A stretch of DNA of 64,000 nt from Cenococcum geophilum 1.58 (taxonomy: Eukaryota > Ascomycota > Dothideomycetes > Gloniales > Gloniaceae). Each line of letters starts with the position of its first letter. Within the stretch, counting starts at the first letter, position 1. A program made the position numbers and the translations under genes. The notes under the pieces are model-generated. The model saw nothing but the letters and a program-made list of their open reading frames with translations. It did no database searches and was not told the origin of the DNA. Location of the stretch: assembly GCA_001692895.1 (NCBI GenBank), contig KV748203.1, positions 836,330 through 900,329 of the forward strand, read 5' to 3'. Shown one piece after another: positions 48,764-60,773 of the stretch.

Positions 48764-49310
48764 GTCTGCACGAAGCTCCGCACAAAGCTCTGCGTACGGA
48801 GGCTCTGCACGAAGCTCTGCACGAAGCTGTGCACGAAGCTCTGCACGAAGCTCTGCACGAGGCTCTGCACGAAGCTCTGCACGAAGCTCTGCACAAAGCT
48901 CTGCGTACGGAGGCTCTGCATGAAGCTCTGCACGAAGCTCTGCGTACGGAGGCTCTGCGCGAGGCTCTGCACAAAACTCTGCGTACGGAGGCTCTGCATG
49001 AAGCTCTGCACGAAGCTCTGCGTACGGAGGCTCTGCACGAAGCTTTACACGAAGCTTTACACGAAGCTCTGCACAAAGCTTTTATATAGAGCCTCCGTAG
49101 TAGAGCTGTCGTGCAGAGCCTCCGTATACAGAGCTTCGTGCAGAGCCTCCGTACGCAGAGCTTCGTGCAGAGCTTCGTGCAGAGCCTCCATATACAGAGC
49201 TTCGTGCAGAGCTTCGTGCAGAGCCTCCGTACGCAGAGCTTCGTGCAGAGCTTCATGCAGAGCCTCCGTACGCAGAGCTTCGTGCAGAGCTTTTATACAC
49301 GGAGCCTCTG
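48764..49310. repeat. Palindromic minisatellite (12-bp and 15-bp units)
   Basis: From 48764 to 49085 the plus strand is built of two alternating units, GCTCTGCACGAA (12 bp) and GCTCTGCGTACGGAG (15 bp). From about 49091 to 49310 the same units appear as their reverse complement (TTCGTGCAGAGC and CTCCGTACGCAGAGC). The two arms meet at a short spacer around 49083-49110 and could form a stem of over 200 bp. All unit lengths are multiples of three, so both strands are open. The plus strand reads as ALHE/ALRTE repeats in an ORF at 48742-49089. There is almost no RIP damage. Confidence 0.9.
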
Positions 49311-49314
49311 TACA

Positions 49315-49758
49315 GCCTACCCAAACAATAACTACCTAAGGTTCTTTAGGGCAGCTATTGTAGATTTATATAGGTTTTATATATATTAGCTAGCGTTTAA
49401 TAAAGTTATATATGGTTACAGAATTACTAATAACGCTTTTTTTTTAATAAAAATAATCTTAAGACCTAAAAATACCTAAGTAATAAAAATAATATATTCT
49501 AAAAGCCTAGGTTCTGTTATATAATTAATTAACTTTAAGAAGTAATATAAAATATTAGTGTTAAGTTATTTCAATCTCCGCAATCTCCGTAATATAGATA
49601 TTATTAAAACGCGTAAGAAACCTCGGAAATGTGGCTTAGATGTAATTCTAGTGGTTTTATATAAACGTAGTTAGTTAGCTTGCGGACTAATTGAAAATCC
49701 GCACCAATAGAATTATATCTGAGCTTGCTGAGGTAATAAGCTCGCCAAGGTAAGGTCT
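49315..49758. other. Unclassified TpA-rich segment
   Basis: No gene is recognisable. Around 49632-49733 there is a small foldback: TTAGATGTAATTCTAGTGG is roughly complementary to CCAATAGAATTATATCTGAG about 70 bp later. Confidence 0.35.
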
Positions 49759-49955
49759 AAGTATTTTATCACTTATCTGCCAAAATTAGTTATCCGCCAG
49801 CCCTAAAAACCACCAAAAATTAGAAAAACTGCACCTTAATATCTTAACAACGGCTTAATAATAAATTCTAAAATTTTATAATTAGCCTTTTATACCTATT
49901 TTAAACCTTTTATTAGATTTAAAAAGTAATCTATTAAGTAGCTCTAGAGATATTA
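49759..49955. mobile_element. Foldback element F, copy 1, left part
   Basis: This begins AAGTATTTTATCACTTATC and contains AGCCCTAAAAACC and GAAAAACTGCACCTTAATATC; the same sequence recurs in inverse orientation at about 52340-52466. Together with the right part it makes a 0.42-kb element with terminal inverted repeats of about 145 bp and no coding capacity, i.e. a MITE-like foldback. It is interrupted by the LINE derivative at 49956. Confidence 0.7.
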
Positions 49956-52225
49956 ATAATAATTTATTGCTTAACGTTTGATTTGGATCCCTATTGGGCC
50001 CACGCGGACTACTCCTTATTTACATATAGGGAGAAAACTCTATTTAAGAAAAATAAGAAAACCTTGTAATCTATCTCCCCGCCTTTTGGGACTCGCCTAC
50101 TTAGCGCCTACAAGTCGCCTATAGTGCTCTACTACCTTACTATTTAACCTCCTTAGGAACCACTGCTGCCGTAATAAGCCTATAGACGCGCTAGTATTAT
50201 AAACTATTACTCTACTACTATAGAGTTACTAGGGGGCACCTACTGCTCGCCCCCTTGCCTTTTATTACTATTTCCCTTGCAACCCGGAACTAATTTAGCA
50301 TATTTTAACTAATAAGCCACTAGGTGACCGCCTTGAGGCCTTTTTATGTTAAGAGTAGTGTATTATAGTTCTCTATACTAGCTGCTAAGAGCATTGTTTT
50401 TCGATTAGTGCGTAGGGGGCATAGCAGTATTACGTGTTTTGGTGTCTGTCTTGGCTAGCTATATTTATATCTTAGGCAGGTAGTTATATATTAGCTAGTA
50501 ATATAGTAGAGTTTAATATACCTACTTATCTAGGCCTCTACCCTAGTTTTTTAGTGCTTTAGTCCCAATCTATAAGCAGTTGGCTGCCACTATTAATTAT
50601 GGGGAGTTTCACTAGTTCTTTTGGATATCTTATAACGGTATTACCCGAGTACCAGTCTGCCCCCTAGTAGTCTATATAAGAGTTTCCTTCTAGAGTTAGT
50701 ACGCTTTTGCATGGCTTGGGAGCCTTTTATAGCCTCTAGTTTTACGCCTTTCTTTATTATTTCCGCTGGCGTAGGTATAAGCTGCCGTTTCTAGGGGTCG
50801 TAACTCCTATCTTCGCGCCTACTAACATAATCCTACGGGGGCGTTATAGCTGCATCCTATAATATAGTTAGGTACACCTTCTATAGACAAGGCCGAGCCA
50901 CTGCCTTTCCCGCCTAAGTAGCTCCTATTTACTCCTTAAGTATATCTTACCAGTAAGCCGCCCTAGAGGCGAATGGTTCCGTCTGTTAATATACTAATAC
51001 GCGTATCTATTCTTTTAAGCTACGTAGTAGTCTCTCTAGCTAGGACGTAATCCTACCTACCTATTAGGTATATTAGGGGTTAAAGCCTAGCTAAGGGGTA
51101 AGGTCCCTAGAGCTAGTAGTGGCTACTACGTACTACGCCCCATAGGAGGCTAGTAAAAGTATAGGGGTGTAACGCCCTATACTACTGCTAGTTCCCATTT
51201 CGCGTTGCCTATAAGAGTCTCCTTATAATAGGCCGACCGTGTTTTATAGGAGGGGGGCCGTAGAGATACTAGGTCCCGTACTAGGCGACCTGCTTCCCTC
51301 CTTCCTACTAACCAAGCTTATGTCCCCTCTTTTTATAAGCTGTGCCTATATCTCTAACTGTCAAGTTATTGTCCGACTGGCCTGTGTTTCCCCTATAGCC
51401 TTCCCTATATATATACATTAGGTCGCGTATACCACGCCTATTAAGACCCTCCTATAAGTCGCCTATAAGTCAACTATAGGTTAACTGTGAGTTGACTATA
51501 AGTCGAACGCCATAGGGCCGTTAAAGCTGGCCTGTGTTTCCGCTACCTAGAGCTTTACCCGTGTTTCTACCTTATTAAGCCGTTTGGTCGCCGTCACGTC
51601 GCCATTACGTCGCCGTTGCGTCGCTATCGCTATACTAGGTCGCGCGTACTACGCCTATTAAGACCCTTTTTTAAGTCACCTGGGTGTAACTAGATACTAA
51701 ATAGGCCCTCGTAGAGGGGCCTTAATAAGTTCTTCGCGGTGGCCTTAGGGCCTTAATAAGTTTTATATAAAGTATTTATAACGCGTTAACCTTAACAAGT
51801 TCTTATAAAAAGAGGATCCCTACACCCTTATCGCGTATACTTTATAATCTTAGAGCTAGTATAAGCCTAAGGGTGTCCTGTTATACGCCTAGGACGCGTC
51901 TATATTGACTAGCTGGATAAGGCCAGTTTTGGGCCTGGCTGCAAGCCAGGTAGTTGTATATCGGGCGGTTTTCGTATCCTAGTTTCCCTTAATGGGCCTC
52001 CCTAGATGGTAGAATAGGAGCTCTAAGCGGAGGCAGTGAGGCTCCTGGTGTTGTTGAGGGCGATATACGCGTCGCGTGCTTATCACCATAGAGTCGAACG
52101 ACAGCGCTGCACGCGCTGCGACGGCTCTCTACTATCGCCTCTGCACTTGGCCATCAAGAGGAACGGATTCCAAATGATGTTTCCACCCGCGGCGACGTGG
52201 ACGCGTGCAGTAGGGCTTCGCGGGC
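49956..52225 (-). mobile_element. Chimeric non-autonomous LINE derivative
   Basis: Flanked by a perfect 14-bp duplication CTCTAGAGATATTA (49942-49955 and 52226-52239), with an ATAATAAT tail at its left end, so it is a minus-strand retroposed element. About 520 bp at its 3' end (49956-50475) match the 3' end of the LINE at 36218-36745. The homology then stops abruptly. The remaining 1.75 kb (50476-52225) match nothing else in the window and show neither endonuclease nor RT motifs. This part includes an 11-bp tandem repeat (CTATAAGTCAA type, about 51452-51510), a 12-bp repeat (ACGTCGCCATT type, about 51592-51632), and a duplicated segment near 51420 and 51640. The last 250 bp at the 5' end are GC-rich and little mutated. 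It probably used the LINE machinery through its shared 3' end. Confidence 0.7.
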
Positions 52226-52466
52226 CTCTAGAGATATTACAATTTAGCTTAAAATTAAGGGCTAAAACCTAATATCTTAATAACGGCCAGGCTTATTACG
52301 CTAGAATTTTATTAAGTGTCTTAATATAGGTATAAAAGGCTAATTATAGAATTTTAGAATTTATTATTAAGCTATTATTAAGATATTAAGGTGCAGTTTT
52401 TCTAATTTTTAGTAGTTTTTAGGGCTAGCAGATAATTAATTTTAGCGGATAAGTAATAAAATACTT
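52226..52466. mobile_element. Foldback element F, copy 1, right part
   Basis: Starts with the second copy of the 14-bp duplication and ends with the inverse of the left arm (GATAAGTAATAAAATACTT, ending about 52466). Joining the two parts without the LINE derivative gives about 424 bp, the same as copy 2. Confidence 0.65.
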
Positions 52467-52474
52467 TAACGTAT

Positions 52475-52508
52475 TTTATTAGTTATTTAGTAATATTAGT
52501 TATCTAGT
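52475..52508. mobile_element. Foldback element F, copy 2, left tip
   Basis: The sequence ATTAGTTATTTAGTAATATTAG... up to CTAGT is the inverse of 60580-60612. It is cut from the rest of the element by LTR element G, whose target duplication is CTAGT (52504-52508) and CTAAT (60222-60226). Confidence 0.6.
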
Positions 52509-52839
52509 TATAATAGAATCCCCTAGGAGGTATATATCCGATAAAATGGTAGGAGGTTTTATCTATATCCTATCTATATTCTAGAAGACATAGTTAAATA
52601 GGTTAGGGGTGAAAGGTTTTACTAGCGTCTTAAAAGGAATATATAGGAAGCTAGTTCCCTTCTAGAGAAGAACTAGCAATTAATCTCTAAATAGAAGTGG
52701 TTAGAAGCAATTGTCCTTTAATATATAAAAACTTATTCTACCTTCTACTTACCTTTAATGTACCTTTAACTTACCTTTTACTTACTAGTAATACTATTAA
52801 TTAGATAATTATACATTCCGGTTAAGCTAGCCTCTTATA
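52509..52839 (+). repeat. 5' LTR of element G
   Basis: A 331-bp repeat beginning TATAATAGAATCCCCTAGG and ending GCCTCTTATA; it pairs with 59891-60221, with mostly transition differences. Confidence 0.9.
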
Positions 52840-55800
52840 ATTCTAATTGCTTACAATCCGTTAGGAACGTATGGCTATTGATTAATAATAACGGACTATA
52901 CTCCTATACCCTATAAAGTAACGCCATTACCACAGGAGGCTTAGAGAGTCTCCTTAGAGGAACGCATTCCCTCTACTTATAAAAAAGTAGACTAGGAAGC
53001 TACAGCTAGTCCGTCTAACTTTATAAGACCCTTAGGAATAATTACTACTAGGGAGTTATTAGAGCGGTTGCTACGTAAGACCCTATAAAAAATAAAAGAG
53101 TTAGAGATACGATTAAGATAAGTATATTAGGACTACTAAGAACAATTATAAGAATAGTTAGGAGAAGCACAAACACCCTAGACACAAAGTGGACTTAAAG
53201 GGGCAACGCCACACTATGCTATAATATTAGAAAAACCTAGATTCCGCATAAAGGAACCTAATAAGTATAATAGTAATAGTCTCCGGAACTATAATTGTTT
53301 TATCCGTTAATATAAAACTAAGTTTTAGCTAGATCCGAAATATTACTCTAATAAGTATAATTAGACACTAATTGCTTCTACCTTCCTATATAGTACCGTT
53401 AAGAGTTTATAGACACGCTATAAGAAGAAACTTACTACACCCCTTAAATTTAGCGAACTTAAGACCTAGTTGGTTAATTAGGTCTAAGACCCTACTAATT
53501 AAGGGATGGATTATAACTAGCAATACTATAACGCTAAATAGCAAAAAGGCTAGAGTGTAGTATAGTTTATAAACTACTTAGAAGAGCTAGAAGATAATAT
53601 ACCCTACTTAAACCTATAGGATAACGCTATATAACTTTACTAGCTATTTGCTAAGCTACAACCTAAGATTTAATAGGCCATTTAGGAGAAGGGCGAAATT
53701 CCTACCTCTTAAGAAAAGCTTATCTCTAAAGCTACTTAGATTAAGAATACTAAAAGAGACTATTTAAGCAAGTAAAAGGAATAAGACGCTAATAATAAAG
53801 AGCGTAGGACTAGACCTAGCTTTAATAATAGGGATAGATTCTAACCTAACTACTCTATAAAAGGACAACGTAAGCAGGCCTTATAGCCCTAAAGCAATGC
53901 TAGTTAACCCTAAAATAATAATAGGTAGAGACCTAATCCGTAAAAGGGGAACTAGGAGATACGTACCTATTATAACTGCGGCAAGAAGGGCTATATAAGC
54001 CGCTTCTACCGGTAAAAAAAGCAAGAGTTGGCCTAATTGGGAAAAGAGATAGCCTAGTAGATCTTTACTCCCTTACACTAGGCTAGTAAGAGAAGAAGGA
54101 AGTAAACTACCGCATAGTTATTCCTGTCTCTATTTAAGTTAATAATAAATAGGTAATATAAGACTACCTTATAAACAGCGGCGTAAGTATAGGATTTATT
54201 TCTTAATTACTAGTAAAAGAATTATATTTAGACCTTAGCGGCTTATAGGTGCGCACTATTTAAAGTATTAGAGGCTATTAGATTCCGTGCTATAGGGAAT
54301 AAATATTTCCTATTACTAGCTAGGACTATAACAGTCTATAGGACACGCAGAAGATACGCTTTTACGCCGCAAAAATTAAGGGGTATAACCTTATTCTAGG
54401 ATACCTATAGCTTCACCAAGTTAATCCAGATATTAATTGGCCTTTAGCCTTATATTAACACCAGAAGTCTTAATTACGTATTATAGTTAAGGATTAAGAG
54501 ACTTTCCTAAGCTATATATAAGAAGAAGGGTGGGTATATACTATATATACCACTCTTAACCCCAAGAATAAAGATATAGGGTATTTATTTTTGGATGCCT
54601 AGCTATATATAGTTAAGAAATTAGAGATTCTATAGGAATATATAGACCTAAAAGAGGTTTCTAATAAAGAGGCTATATAGACCTTACCTAACCCTATATT
54701 AGTTAAGCACAAGATAGATATAGGGGATAAGCAACCTCCTTTTAGACTATTATACAACTTATTAGAAAACGAACTAGCCGTATTACGTTAGTATATAGTA
54801 GACAATCTTTAGAAAGGATAGATTTAGCCCTTTATAAGCCCAGCAGGGGCACTAATTATATTTATACTAAAGAAGGACGGAACCCTTTACCTCTATATTA
54901 ACTATTAGACGCTTAATAGGATTACTATGAAAAATTACTACCTACTACCCTTAATAGGGGAGCTTATTAACAGGCTATTAGGCATAAAGATATTTATATA
55001 ACTAGATCTAAAAAATGCATACTATTAAATCCGGATTAAAGCCGGTAATAAGTAGAAAACAGCGTTCTAAATACGGTACGGCCACTTTAAGTACCTAGTA
55101 ATACTATTTAGGCTTACTAACGCACCGGTAATATTTTAGGCCTATATTAATAAGGCATAATTAGGCCTATTGGATATAATATATATAGTCTATCTTAATA
55201 ATATTATAGTCTACTCTAATAACTATAAAGTATATACGCACTACGTGCAAATAGTACTTAAAAGACTATGGGAATATAAGCTCTATATAAACCTAAAAAA
55301 ATACTTATTTTATATTACTAGTATTAATTTTCTAGGCTTTATTATTAGTGTTAACGGAGTGTTAATAGAGAAAAGCCGGGTAGACGCTATTAGGGAATGG
55401 CTATACCCTATAATGTTTAGAGAAATATAGGTTTTTTTAGGCATAGCGAACTTTTACTAAAGGTTTATTATTTACTATTTATGAATAATACTCCCAATTA
55501 CCGATCTACTAAAAGGATCTAAGAATAGTAAGAATTTAGGACCCTTTATATTTAGGGAAGCTACCAAGTAGGCAATAAACTAGTTAAAGAATTTATTTAC
55601 GTCGGTGCCTATCTTAATATACTTTTACTAGGAGCTATATATATACCTTAAAACGGATATATCCGGCTTTGCCCTAGGGGTAATTATATCTTAATTAAAA
55701 GACGGAGAATAGTATTCTATGGCGTTTTGGTTAAGGAAAATAACCCCTATAAAGTAGTGTTATATAACATATAACTAGGAGCTATTTATAATAATTATAG

Positions 55801-57899
55801 CAATAAAGCACTAGTAATATTATTATATAGGAAGCAATTATCCTATTAAAGTCCTTATAGACTATAATAACCTAGAATACTTTATAACTATAAAGGTATT
55901 AAGCGGTTAATAAGTAAAATAGGTAGAGGCACTATTATAGTACGACTTTAAAATTACGTACCGCCTAGGAAAGATAAATCCTGCTAATAGGTTATTAAAA
56001 TGTCTAGATTATAAGATAGGGAGGATCTAGAATAGCATAGGGGAAATAATCCCTATATTATAAAATTTGCTTAAAAAAAGACTCTTTCTCTAGAACTATA
56101 GAATTTCGCAGTAGGGTAAAGGTCCTAGTAATGTAGTTATAAAGCAACATAATTATAGAGCCGTAGGATATAGTTATAGACTAGGTTATAGACTAAGCAG
56201 ATATTATAAAGTTAGCGTACCTTAGAATTAGTAAGAATTCTATAGAATATACTAAAGGTATTACGGCACCTTTAACTTAACGGCGTATTAGCTACAAGTT
56301 TTCGGATCTAAAGGGGATAGGTAAGATGCCTATCCGTAGTATAGCACACTATATAACGGTAAGAGAATCTACTAGCACTAATGGTTTAAAACGTCTTATA
56401 CTACGCCTTAAGTCTATAATAGCGGTAGGCGAAACAGAAGTAAGCGATTTATATAAAACCTTTCCAGATCTTCTTCTTTAAACTTAATAAAGGGATGCCT
56501 TCGCCTCTAGGGAGAGGTAGAAAGATATAGTAGAGACTAACTTAGCCAGAGTTACTAAGAAGCTATAGTAGTAAGACTAAAAGGGTCTGTTATACTTTAA
56601 GGGCGCTATATATATCCTAAAGGACCAAGCGATTTAAGATAAAATTTTAAAGGTCTTCTATAACGACCCTTTTAGGGGTTACTACGGTGCAAATAAAACC
56701 CTTAAGGCCGTTTAAAGGAAATACTTTTAGGACGGAATGTCTAAAGAGGTTAAGGACTATATATTAAGGTATAATACGTATTAAAGGATATAGATATTTA
56801 GGCATCGCCTATACGGCGAGTTATTAGTGCTTCCTATTCCGTAGGGACCCATATTAGAATTAATAATGGATTTTATTATAGGCTTACCCCCTATTAAGAT
56901 AAAAACTAGAGAGGTTGCTAACGCTATCCTAGTAATTATTAATAGGTATATAAAGTTTTTAGGATACTTTACTGTTATAATAATAATCACGGCAGCAGAA
57001 CTAGCAGACCTATTTTTAAAATAGTAGCTCTTATTTAGCACGCTAAAGGGAATTATGTCTAACAGAGGTACCGTATTTAATAGTATATTTTAGTCTTTAT
57101 TCTATCTCTTATTGAAAATACGGTAAAGGATAAGTACTACCTTCTACTTATAAATAGATGGGCTAATAGAGCGTTTAAATGCGTTATTAGAACACTACCT
57201 CCGCTACTATATTAATTATTAACAGGATAATTGGATATTGTAGTTAGCTTTAGCGTAGTATATATATAATATAAGTATCTATAGTAGTATAAAAATAACC
57301 CCTTATAAAGCATTGTTTAGAGTAAAAGTAAATAAACCCTAAAATATTAAGGATATTATTTCTAAAAGAGAGGCACTAGCGGCGTCTAAAAGAATTAAGT
57401 AAATAAGAATTTGTAAAGAGGAACTTAAAAAGTACTTACTAGACGCCTAAGCTGTATAAAAAAGGTACTATAACAAAAAATATATACCGAAAGAATTTAA
57501 GATAGGAGATAAAGTCTTACTATTTATAAAAAATATCTAAATAAAACGCATTAAAAAGAAGCTGGATTACCAGTAGCTTAGACCCTTTAAAATAGTTAGG
57601 AAAATTAAAGAAAACTAAACCTATAAATTGGAATTACTAAAATCTTATCTAATATATTCTATATTTTATATTTCCTTACTAGAGCTATACCGGAGAAGAG
57701 ATAGTACGGAACCGCCCCTACCTAGTAAAATTAATAGGGAACTAAAATAGAATATAGAAGATATTTTAGACTAAAGATAGCGCTAAAAGAAGCGTAAATT
57801 TTTAGTTTATTAGGAAGGATACTTCTAAGCGTATAATAGTTAGGAACCTAAGGAGTACCTTTAGCCGGGATACAACACCGCAATTAAAACCTTCCTAAG

Positions 57900-59890
57900 A
57901 ACTAAAGGTAAAGATTTAGAAATGGTTCCGGATATACTATAGGTAAAGTAATAGGGAAGACCCTATAAATTAAAACTATAGGATTAAGTATAGGTATTAA
58001 GAACGGAAATGTTTTGCCATTATAATAGGAATCCTAAAATTCTATAAGAGGAAGCCTATAGGGATCCACAGGAGAACTACTAGGGATACTATTTAAAGAA
58101 GACGCTGTTTAAGAAGGAGTAGTAGCAGTATAAGAAGTGGCCTTAGGGATTTAGAAAGACCCCCTAGAGATAAAAGGAGAGTATCTGGCCTAGTACTAAA
58201 GATATATAGTAGAGTTAATAGTACGAAGAGGAGCAAAAGGACAGCCTATAAAGAATTAGAAATTTTAAGGAATTATAAGGCACCTATAGAAATACTACCT
58301 GTTTATTATATATAGGGATTATAGTAGTATACTATATTTATATAGATTGTCACTAAAGCTTAAAATAAAGGCATCCCTAAAGTATAAAGTTAATTTCTAA
58401 TAATAGGGCATCCTAGAGGCACCCAAGAAGCACTATATAAAGCTATTCTATAAAAAGAAAGAAAGAGCTAGGTAATAACTTAAATACTAGCAGTAGTAAT
58501 AGGAGCCTCTTCTTCTATCTTAACGTTATTATTAACGGTATTATTAACTCCTCTATCCTTAGAAGCATTAGTACTTCCACTAATATTCTTCTTAAAATAA
58601 TAGGTACTAGAAGGACTAGTACGGGCAGGAAACTAGTAAGGAGAACGTTTATCTTAACCTTTATTATTATCTTTAGTATCCCTAGGTTCTAAATTAGCGT
58701 CTAAGTAGGGATTAAAGAGATATTAGCTAAAGGAGTTAGCATAGTTCTTAAGTAAATTACTAGAGAAACTTACCTAGCTAAAATAGCCCGCATAAGAGTA
58801 CGAATGTTATTATTAATAAAGGTAAGCTGTTTGTATATACGCTCCTAGACACTATATATCTAAAATCGTTATATCTCTACAGTAGTAGAAACCCTTATTA
58901 AATTAAAGAGTCTGTAAGTAAGGGAAGACACCTTCTATCCCCGCCTGTTACTATTAGGATATTAGCGGAAATCTTAGATAGCGCGTTAGAGCCTATAAGT
59001 CTTATGCGTATAGATAGCGGGGATCTAGTATAATTAGCGAAATTTAGAATAGGATAGAATGGGAAATACCAGGACGTAGGTTTTTCTCCTACTACGATAA
59101 TAGGAGTATTTAGATTTATTTTTACTAGAGTAAGGTATCTTATAGATATAGGAAGGATTCTATATAAGAGTATAAATATAGCAATAATAGTATTTTAGGG
59201 AAACTGCTATAGAAGTAACAGACGCTGTCTAGGGCGTTACTAAAAGAGGAATAACACTACTGCCGGTCTAGGGATATATAAAAGGACTATAAGCTATTAT
59301 AAGAGAATACTCTAAGAAATTAGCATCGTTATAAGAGATAAGGTAGAAATCCTATTACTTATAGACGCGTTAAAAAAAGATAATAAGGTAGTAATAGAAG
59401 TACGGCTAGAAATATAGAAGCTAAAAGGTAAGATATAATAAAAACAGCCTATTTAAGAACAAGACGAATAGTATTATTAATAAAAGGATAAGTAAGAGAC
59501 AACGACTTATAAATAGAAAGAAATTAAAATAAAAGATATTATTATTAAAGCCCATTTAGGTAAATAGGGATAGTAGTTAGTTAATACGTTGTACCGGATA
59601 ACCTCTAGATCTATTTATAACAAATTCCTAAAATTAGAGAGGTAAATCCCACCAAATTTTTTTTACTATTATTAAAATCCTATTATAAAAGTACTATAAG
59701 GAGCTAGGGTAGGAGAAGAGCAGAAAAATAAAAGATAAAGTAAAGTTCCGCGCTAGTAAAGAGCTAGTAATAAGTCGCATTATAGAGTACCTTTCTACTA
59801 AGGGTTTCCCTAGTGGTTTTAGCTAAAACTCTATAAAAGCTTAGTAGAGGCGAAGTCTTAAAGAACTAAAACCTTAAAAGGGGAGGTAAT
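57900..59890. other. Extra 2-kb region of element G between chromodomain and 3' LTR
   Basis: In most chromoviruses the 3' LTR follows soon after the chromodomain. Here about 2 kb intervene. The left part continues with charged plus-strand coding texture. The middle (about 58460-59100) looks at least as coding-like on the minus strand (for example VNNTVNNNVKIEEEAP near 58510-58555). No domain is recognised. Confidence 0.4.
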
Positions 59891-60221
59891 TATAACGGAA
59901 TCCCCTAGGAGGTACATATTCGATAAAACGGTAGGAGGTTTTATCTATATCCTATCTATATTTTAGAAGATATAGTTAAACAGGTTAGGGGCGAAAGGTT
60001 TTACTAGCGTCTTAAAAGGAATATATAGGAAGCTAGTTCCCCTCTAAAGAAGAACTAGTAATTAGTCTCTAAATAGAAGTAGTTAAAAGCAATTGTCCTT
60101 TAATATATAAAAACTTATTCTACCTTCTACTTACCTTTAACGTACCTTTGACTTACCTTCTCCTTACCGGTAACACTGTTAATTAGATAATTATACGTTC
60201 CGGTCAGGCTGGCCTCTTACA
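59891..60221 (+). repeat. 3' LTR of element G
   Basis: The second 331-bp LTR, starting TATAACGGAATCCCC and ending GGCCTCTTACA, followed by CTAAT at 60222-60226. Confidence 0.9.
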
Positions 60222-60612
60222 CTAATAGCCCTAAAAACCACTAAAAATTAGAAAAACTGCACCTTAATATCTTAATAATGGCTTAATAATAAATTCTAAA
60301 ATTTTATAATTAGCCTTTTACGCCTATATTAAGACCCCTAATAAAGTTTTAGTATAATAAGTCTAACCAATATTTAGATATTAGGTTTTAACCCCTAAGT
60401 TTAAGCTAAATTATAATATCTATAATATCTCCAGAGCTACTAAATAGATTATTTTTTAAATCTAATAAGAGGTTTAAAATAGGTATAAAAGGCTAATTAT
60501 AAAATTTTAGTATTTGTTATTAAGCCGTTATTAAGATATTAAGGTGCAGTTTTTCTAATTTTTAGTGGTTTTTAGGGCTACTAGATAACTAATATTACTA
60601 GATAACTAATAG
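60222..60612. mobile_element. Foldback element F, copy 2, main part
   Basis: The left arm AGCCCTAAAAACCACTAAAAA (from 60227) and the right arm, its inverse ending AGGGCT at about 60581 and extending to TAACTAATAG, form a long foldback of about 110 bp per arm in this part. With the tip at 52475-52508 the element totals about 420 bp. It has no coding capacity and resembles a MITE. Confidence 0.7.
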
Positions 60613-60628
60613 AACACGTTAAGGTAAC

Positions 60629-60773
60629 TTGCGTACACCTCGCATACAGCTTACATTAGCTACGCGTAGGTATATTACCTCCTTACGCCCTCAACCCTTA
60701 CGATTAATTGCGTAACGTTTTGTAGACTCCTTAAATATATACGCTCTATAGCTACTGCCTCCGCCCCATAATA
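60629..60773 (+). repeat. Truncated solo LTR of the A family
   Basis: This 145-bp segment matches the reverse complement of the A LTR from its TTGCGTATACCTCG position to its end, including GCTACGCGTAGGTATAT and CCTCCTTACGCCCTC. It is clearly more RIP-mutated than either LTR of A. The first 47 bp of the LTR are absent and foldback F copy 2 adjoins. Confidence 0.75.

Larger units (their letters stand above)
52509..60221 (+). mobile_element. LTR retrotransposon G (Ty3/Gypsy chromovirus), fossil
   Basis: A 7.7-kb element with 331-bp LTRs (52509-52839 and 59891-60221) and a 5-bp target duplication. A purine tract (AAAAGGGGAGGTAAT) precedes the right LTR. Plus-strand parts are: gag (about 53000-53900), a zinc knuckle (YNCGKKGYISRF near 53970-54005), protease (about 54130-54300), reverse transcriptase (about 54750-55430, YLNNIIVYSNN near 55187), RNase H (about 55600-55880), integrase (about 56600-57420) and a chromodomain (KFLVYWEGYF near 57797). 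About 2 kb follow before the LTR without a recognised domain. It has many tens of breaks. It inserted into foldback F copy 2. Confidence 0.85.

Noticed and set aside
48742-49089. 115-codon ORF of ALHE/ALRTE repeats
   Set aside because: Not annotated as a gene because the opposite strand and other frames are equally open, as expected of a minisatellite with units divisible by three; kept only as a finding.
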